From positions 1 through 8,560 of the forward strand of contig JABFSV010000328.1 of assembly GCA_013140405.1 (NCBI GenBank): a DNA stretch of 8,560 nucleotides, read 5' to 3'. The stretch comes from Methyloglobulus sp. (GTDB lineage: Bacteria; Pseudomonadota; Gammaproteobacteria; Methylococcales; Methylomonadaceae). The number at the start of each line of letters is the position of its first letter. Position 1 is the first letter of the stretch. The notes beneath the pieces were generated by a model. That model worked only from the letters and a program-made list of their open reading frames with translations. It was not told the DNA's origin and did no database searches. The position numbers and the translations under genes are program-made. Shown piece by piece: positions 6,105 through 8,560 of this stretch.

Positions 6105-6136
6105 TTAAATAAAGCAACTCACTCCCTTTCTTTGAT

Positions 6137-6307
6137 ATGGAAAATAACTTAGTGCACATAGCTATTTCACCAAACGCTTTAGCTACCTTAATTCAGAGCG
6201 GAACTATTCATGCCGCAGACTTTAAATGCCTGAATGCTGATTCGAAAAAGATGGTTTGGGCATTGTTTTTATCCACACTGAAATCAACGCTAAAAGAACA
6301 GATCTGA
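6137..6307 (+). CDS. Unrecognised small protein, 56 aa, first gene of a Fur-box operon
   Basis: The frame from the ATG at 6137 to the TGA at 6305-6307 encodes 56 residues. It starts MENNLVHIAISPNALATLIQ; the middle has GTIHAADFKCLNADSKKM and the end is a predicted helix (VWALFLSTLKSTLKEQI). There is no signal peptide and one Cys (Cys31), so it is probably cytoplasmic. The pattern of a short helix, a HAADF loop and a second helix looks like a compact folded domain rather than random coding. Support for it being a gene: it starts about 26 nt after the predicted transcription start of a strong Fur-box promoter, and it ends 16 bp before the next gene, which has a good SD. Against: I see no SD of its own, so it may be read from a nearly leaderless or A/U-rich leader, or start elsewhere. 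Function unknown. Confidence 0.65.
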   Translation: MENNLVHIAISPNALATLIQSGTIHAADFKCLNADSKKMVWALFLSTLKSTLKEQI

Positions 6308-6323
6308 AAGCAAGGACTAAAAT

Positions 6324-6623
6324 ATGTCTGACGAAGATAAACAAGAGATATGTTTAATGGCTATTGACACTTTGAAAGGTCAATATGAATTTCAGAAAAT
6401 CCCCTGTATTGCCCTGCTCATTTCTCGGTATTACCGTTTACTTAGCTTGTTAAATATTGCCAAAAGCAAGCAGGAAATGTACGCCAACTATTCAAAGTCA
6501 TGGCTAATTTGCCACACAACTAACCCAAGGCATTCCCAAAAAATGCAAAATCAGCTGAATAATCTCGTCCGGCTGTGTGAATTCACCTCAACAACACAAC
6601 ATCGTGAAACAAAATCTGGATAG
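6324..6623 (+). CDS. Unrecognised 99-aa protein, second gene of the Fur-box operon
   Basis: The product is 99 residues with no signal peptide. It is probably mostly helical: 4-19 (EDKQEICLMAIDTLKG), 27-48 (moderately hydrophobic, PCIALLISRYYRLLSLLNIA) and 71-86. It has four cysteines (10, 28, 63, 85) spread apart, a basic middle and a polar end. AAGGA lies 7 nt before the ATG, a clear SD. It follows the 56-aa gene by 16 bp and should be co-transcribed from the Fur-box promoter at 6077-6104. I do not recognise the family. The iron-linked control suggests a role in low-iron adaptation, such as a regulator or accessory of the divergent porin cassette, but that is inference. Confidence 0.68.
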   Translation: MSDEDKQEICLMAIDTLKGQYEFQKIPCIALLISRYYRLLSLLNIAKSKQEMYANYSKSWLICHTTNPRHSQKMQNQLNNLVRLCEFTSTTQHRETKSG

Positions 6624-6633
6624 GCTCACGAAG

Positions 6634-6660
6634 CTGGTTTATGAGAAAAACCGGGATTTT
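6634..6660 (+). terminator. Weak intrinsic terminator after the 99-aa gene
   Basis: CTGGTTT (6634-6640) pairs with AAACCGG (6648-6654), with one G-T wobble, across a 7-nt loop, followed by GATTTT. It begins 10 bp after the TAG. The short stem and T run make it a modest terminator, and a GC-rich hairpin further on may back it up. Confidence 0.45.
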
Positions 6661-6668
6661 CCATTGCA

Positions 6669-6717
6669 CGTCATTACATTAATCCTCCCTGCATTTTAAT
6701 GCTTCGGCTTAATGACG
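6669..6717. repeat. Nested inverted repeat in the gene-free stretch
   Basis: Arms CGTCATTA (6669-6676) and TAATGACG (6710-6717) are perfect. Inside, CATTAA (6677-6682) can pair with TTAATG (6696-6701), or GCATT (6691-6695) with AATGC (6698-6702). This gives a structured 49-nt element with no long T run on either side. Its role is unknown: an mRNA 3' structure, a small RNA or a remnant of a repeat are all possible. Confidence 0.45.
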
Positions 6718-6754
6718 AATAAGGACATACAAAGACCTTACATTCCAACACGCA

Positions 6755-6785
6755 GGGCGGGTTTGCCCCCCGCCTTAAATATTTT
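6755..6785 (+). terminator. GC-rich hairpin, probable terminator
   Basis: GGCGGG (6756-6761) pairs with CCCGCC (6769-6774) around a 7-nt loop, followed by TTAAATATTTT. The GC stem and T-rich tail on the plus strand fit intrinsic termination of the small-gene operon, though the tail is broken by A residues. Confidence 0.5.
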
Positions 6786-6857
6786 GCTAGTGCTTGAGTT
6801 TGAGTTTGAGCCACGCGAAAACCTTGCAGACTAGGCAACATACCCTATCCCGCTAAG

Positions 6858-6879
6858 GCTAGCATCTAGCGATGCTAGC
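6858..6879. repeat. Perfect 9-bp hairpin upstream of the lspA 3' end
   Basis: GCTAGCATC (6858-6866) and GATGCTAGC (6871-6879) are perfect arms with loop TAGC. It is 46 bp beyond the lspA stop, but no T run follows it on the minus strand, so it is not a standard terminator. It may be a 3' mRNA-protecting hairpin or a dispersed palindrome. Together with the other hairpins it accounts for most of the visible structure in the 301 bases between 6624 and 6924, which otherwise hold no supportable gene. Confidence 0.5.
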
Positions 6880-6924
6880 TCGGCTTCAACGAATAATAGC
6901 CGTGAGATCTGCTGATCTATTTTG

Positions 6925-7410
6925 TTATTTTTTAGGTAAATCGGGAGGGGTCGAATGCCCAAATCCAAAAGATTCAGCAAGCATCAAAACAACACCCAGG
7001 GTAATTGCTGAATCCGCTATGTTAAACGCGGGCCAATGCCAAGTATTGTAGTAGACATCGAGAAAATCAATGACGTATCCGTAAGCCAGACGGTCGATTA
7101 AATTGCCAATCGCACCGCCCAATACCAAGGACAACGCCACGGCGAGCAGAGTTTCGTGCTTTTGTAACCGCGCTAACCATACCGATAAAACTGCACTGAT
7201 TACTAGCGCCAAGATCGCAAAAAACCACCGCTGCCAGCCGCCGGCTTCGCTGAGGAAACTGAACGCAGCGCCCGTGTTATGCACGTACGTCAGGTTAAAA
7301 TACGGCATCAGCGGAATGGATTCATACAGTTGCATGGAGTTATCCACAATCAGCTTACTCGCTTGATCGAGAACGATTGCCAACAATGTCAGCCATAACC
7401 ATTTCAACAT
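6925..7410 (-). CDS. lspA: Lipoprotein signal peptidase (signal peptidase II)
   Basis: The product is 161 residues, typical for the family. LspA is an inner-membrane aspartic protease that cuts the signal peptide from diacylglyceryl-modified prolipoproteins. Four spans are visible (about 1-20, 62-80, 87-103 and 131-148). Family motifs are intact: VLDQASK near the N terminus, VHNTGAAFSF (43-52), GNLIDRL (102-108), and the catalytic aspartates Asp115 in GYVIDF and Asp133 in FNIADSA. Start choice: the ATG at 7410 is 7 bp after the ileS stop, with GTGAG 6 nt upstream, and gives MLKWLWL, as many homologues begin. An ATG at 7425 would overlap ileS by 8 bp and has no SD; the same frame stays open further into ileS but is not coding there. 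The ileS-lspA order is widespread in Gammaproteobacteria. The 39-aa lipoprotein in this window would be one of its substrates. Confidence 0.96.
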   Translation of the reverse strand: MLKWLWLTLLAIVLDQASKLIVDNSMQLYESIPLMPYFNLTYVHNTGAAFSFLSEAGGWQRWFFAILALVISAVLSVWLARLQKHETLLAVALSLVLGGAIGNLIDRLAYGYVIDFLDVYYNTWHWPAFNIADSAITLGVVLMLAESFGFGHSTPPDLPKK

Positions 7411-7417
7411 ACTCAAC

Positions 7418-8560
7418 TCACGCATAGCGGCGTTGTTCGCCGTTGCCGTCAACGTTTTCAATGCACCGTCCACACAATTCGGGATGTTTCGCATATTCAC
7501 CCACATCATATCGTTGATGCCAGCAACGGACACATTTAGGGTGTTCTGAAACCTGCACCTTTAACTTAACACCTTCGATCTCAGTCTGAATGGCATCAGC
7601 AGGACTAAACTGCTCGGCTATGACCGACGCATTAGACGTGATAAAAATAAAATGCAGTTCATTTTCTAATCGGTTTAAGACATCAAAAAATTCTCCATTG
7701 CAATACAGCTCGACTTCCGCGTTTAGCGAAGCACCTATATCGCCCTTAGTTCGGCTCTTTTCTAACTCCTTGCTGACTGCCGACCGTACCGCCATGATTT
7801 GTTGCCAAAACTCACGGCTCATCGATGAAGCGGCATCAAGTTCAACCAGCCCTTCATACCAAGTTTCCAAGAATACCGATTCACTGCGCTTTCCGGGCAT
7901 ATACGACCAGATTTCATCGGCGGTATAACTGATGATCGGCGCGAGCCAACGCACCAAGGCTTCCAGGACGTGATACATGGCGGTTTGTGTCGAACGCCGT
8001 GCCAAGCCGTTGGTTTTGGCAGTGTATTGCCGATCTTTAATAATATCCAGATAAAAGCCGCCCAGATCAATCACGCAAAAATGATGGATTTTCTGGAAGA
8101 TTTGCTGAAATTGGTAGGCATCGTAAGCGGCGATGACTTCTTCCTGCAAGAGATAAGCCCTGTCCAACATCCAGCGATCCAGAGCCAATAAATCTTTATT
8201 GGCAACAAGATCCTGATCTGGATCAAAATCATTTAAATTGGATAACAAGAACCGTGCCGTATTACGCAAGCGCCGATAACCATCGGAAGTCCGGCTAAGG
8301 ATTTCGTTAGATACCGACATTTCGCCGCGATAATCCGTGGAAGCCACCCATAAGCGCAATACGTCAGCACCCAAGTCCTTCATGACGGATTGGGGCGCAA
8401 CCACATTGCCCTTGGATTTTGACATTTTCTTGCCCTCGGCATCCACGGTAAAACCGTGGGTCAATACCGCTTTGTACGGGGCAACGCCATTTTTGGCAAC
8501 TGAGGCCAACAAGGAGGATTGAAACCAGCCCCGATGCTGGTCTGAGCCTTCCAGATACAA
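7418..8560 (-). CDS. ileS: Isoleucyl-tRNA synthetase, C-terminal 380 codons (partial)
   Basis: The frame runs from the window edge, so the N-terminal part (HIGH motif, editing domain) is outside; the family is usually about 930-940 residues. IleRS charges tRNA-Ile with isoleucine in the cytoplasm. The visible part starts in the catalytic core ([17 protein letters not shown]), has the class I KMSKS loop at residues 45-49 of this fragment, then the helical anticodon-binding domain (about 110-260). It ends with a zinc-finger-like CVRC...CGRC pair (Cys343, 346, 363, 366), as in bacterial IleRS of the Escherichia coli type. The stop is at 7418-7420, followed 7 bp later by lspA, so the two are almost certainly co-transcribed. 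The first codon of the fragment (TTG at 8560) is internal. Confidence 0.97.
   Translation of the reverse strand: MYLEGSDQHRGWFQSSLLASVAKNGVAPYKAVLTHGFTVDAEGKKMSKSKGNVVAPQSVMKDLGADVLRLWVASTDYRGEMSVSNEILSRTSDGYRRLRNTARFLLSNLNDFDPDQDLVANKDLLALDRWMLDRAYLLQEEVIAAYDAYQFQQIFQKIHHFCVIDLGGFYLDIIKDRQYTAKTNGLARRSTQTAMYHVLEALVRWLAPIISYTADEIWSYMPGKRSESVFLETWYEGLVELDAASSMSREFWQQIMAVRSAVSKELEKSRTKGDIGASLNAEVELYCNGEFFDVLNRLENELHFIFITSNASVIAEQFSPADAIQTEIEGVKLKVQVSEHPKCVRCWHQRYDVGEYAKHPELCGRCIENVDGNGEQRRYA

Noticed and set aside
6712..6834. 40-codon plus-strand frame in the gene-free stretch, starting MTNKDIQRPY
   Set aside because: No SD, no promoter close by, low-complexity LEFEFE part made by the TTTGAG repeat, and it runs straight through the GC-rich hairpin that looks like a terminator.
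6905..6918. AGATC/GATCT hairpin with T-rich tail just before the lspA 3' end
   Set aside because: A 5-bp stem is too weak to call as a terminator, although the T-rich tail on the plus strand is suggestive.
7425..7533. Upstream extension of lspA into ileS (starting at 7533 or 7425)
   Set aside because: The extension overlaps the ileS zinc-binding tail, lacks an SD and is not like LspA; the ATG at 7410 with GTGAG gives the usual length.
1..8560. CRISPR array, tRNA, rRNA, insertion sequence, phage attachment site
   Set aside because: I found no regularly spaced repeats, cloverleaf, transposase-like frame or paired terminal repeats in the window.

Overview
The window looks like chromosomal DNA of a gammaproteobacterium. 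The ileS-lspA pair at the right end and the style of the ParA-like fragment at the left end both fit this. Methylococcales or Thiotrichales are possible sources, but that is a low-confidence impression made without any database search. I see no insertion sequence, integrase, CRISPR array, tRNA or rRNA.

Layout, left to right. Bases 1-375 (+) are the last 124 codons of a ParA-family ATPase. A near-perfect hairpin at 534-563, with A and T tracts on its two sides, separates it from a run of minus-strand genes: a 39-residue lipoprotein (580-699) with its own promoter, Shine-Dalgarno (SD) sequence and terminator; a 634-residue polytopic protein that joins an HTTM-type membrane domain to a DCC (DUF393) thiol-oxidoreductase domain (819-2723); and a 43-residue single-span membrane peptide (2868-2999), also with its own promoter and terminator.

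The centre is the most interesting part. Three minus-strand genes appear to form one unit: an outer-membrane porin with an N-terminal coiled coil (4427-5851), an exported FMN-binding protein carrying an SGAT flavin-attachment motif (3706-4257), and a small His-containing inner-membrane protein whose start overlaps the preceding stop (3203-3706). Divergent from them are two unrecognised small genes on the plus strand (6137-6307 and 6324-6623). The region between holds a strong plus-strand promoter (TTGACA-N16-TATTAT) with a classic Fur-box-like sequence between its -35 and -10, and a minus-strand promoter whose -35 lies inside a 23-bp palindrome with a Fur-like core. I infer that both arms respond to iron and that the porin/flavoprotein/membrane-protein set is an envelope electron-transfer or iron-related system. 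That function is inference.

The right end holds a roughly 300-bp gene-free stretch rich in hairpins (6624-6924), then lspA (6925-7410) and the C-terminal 380 codons of ileS (7418-8560), 7 bp apart on the minus strand.

In addition to the long genes, three short genes (580-699, 2868-2999, 6137-6307) are called here from their translations, start signals and flanking promoters or terminators.
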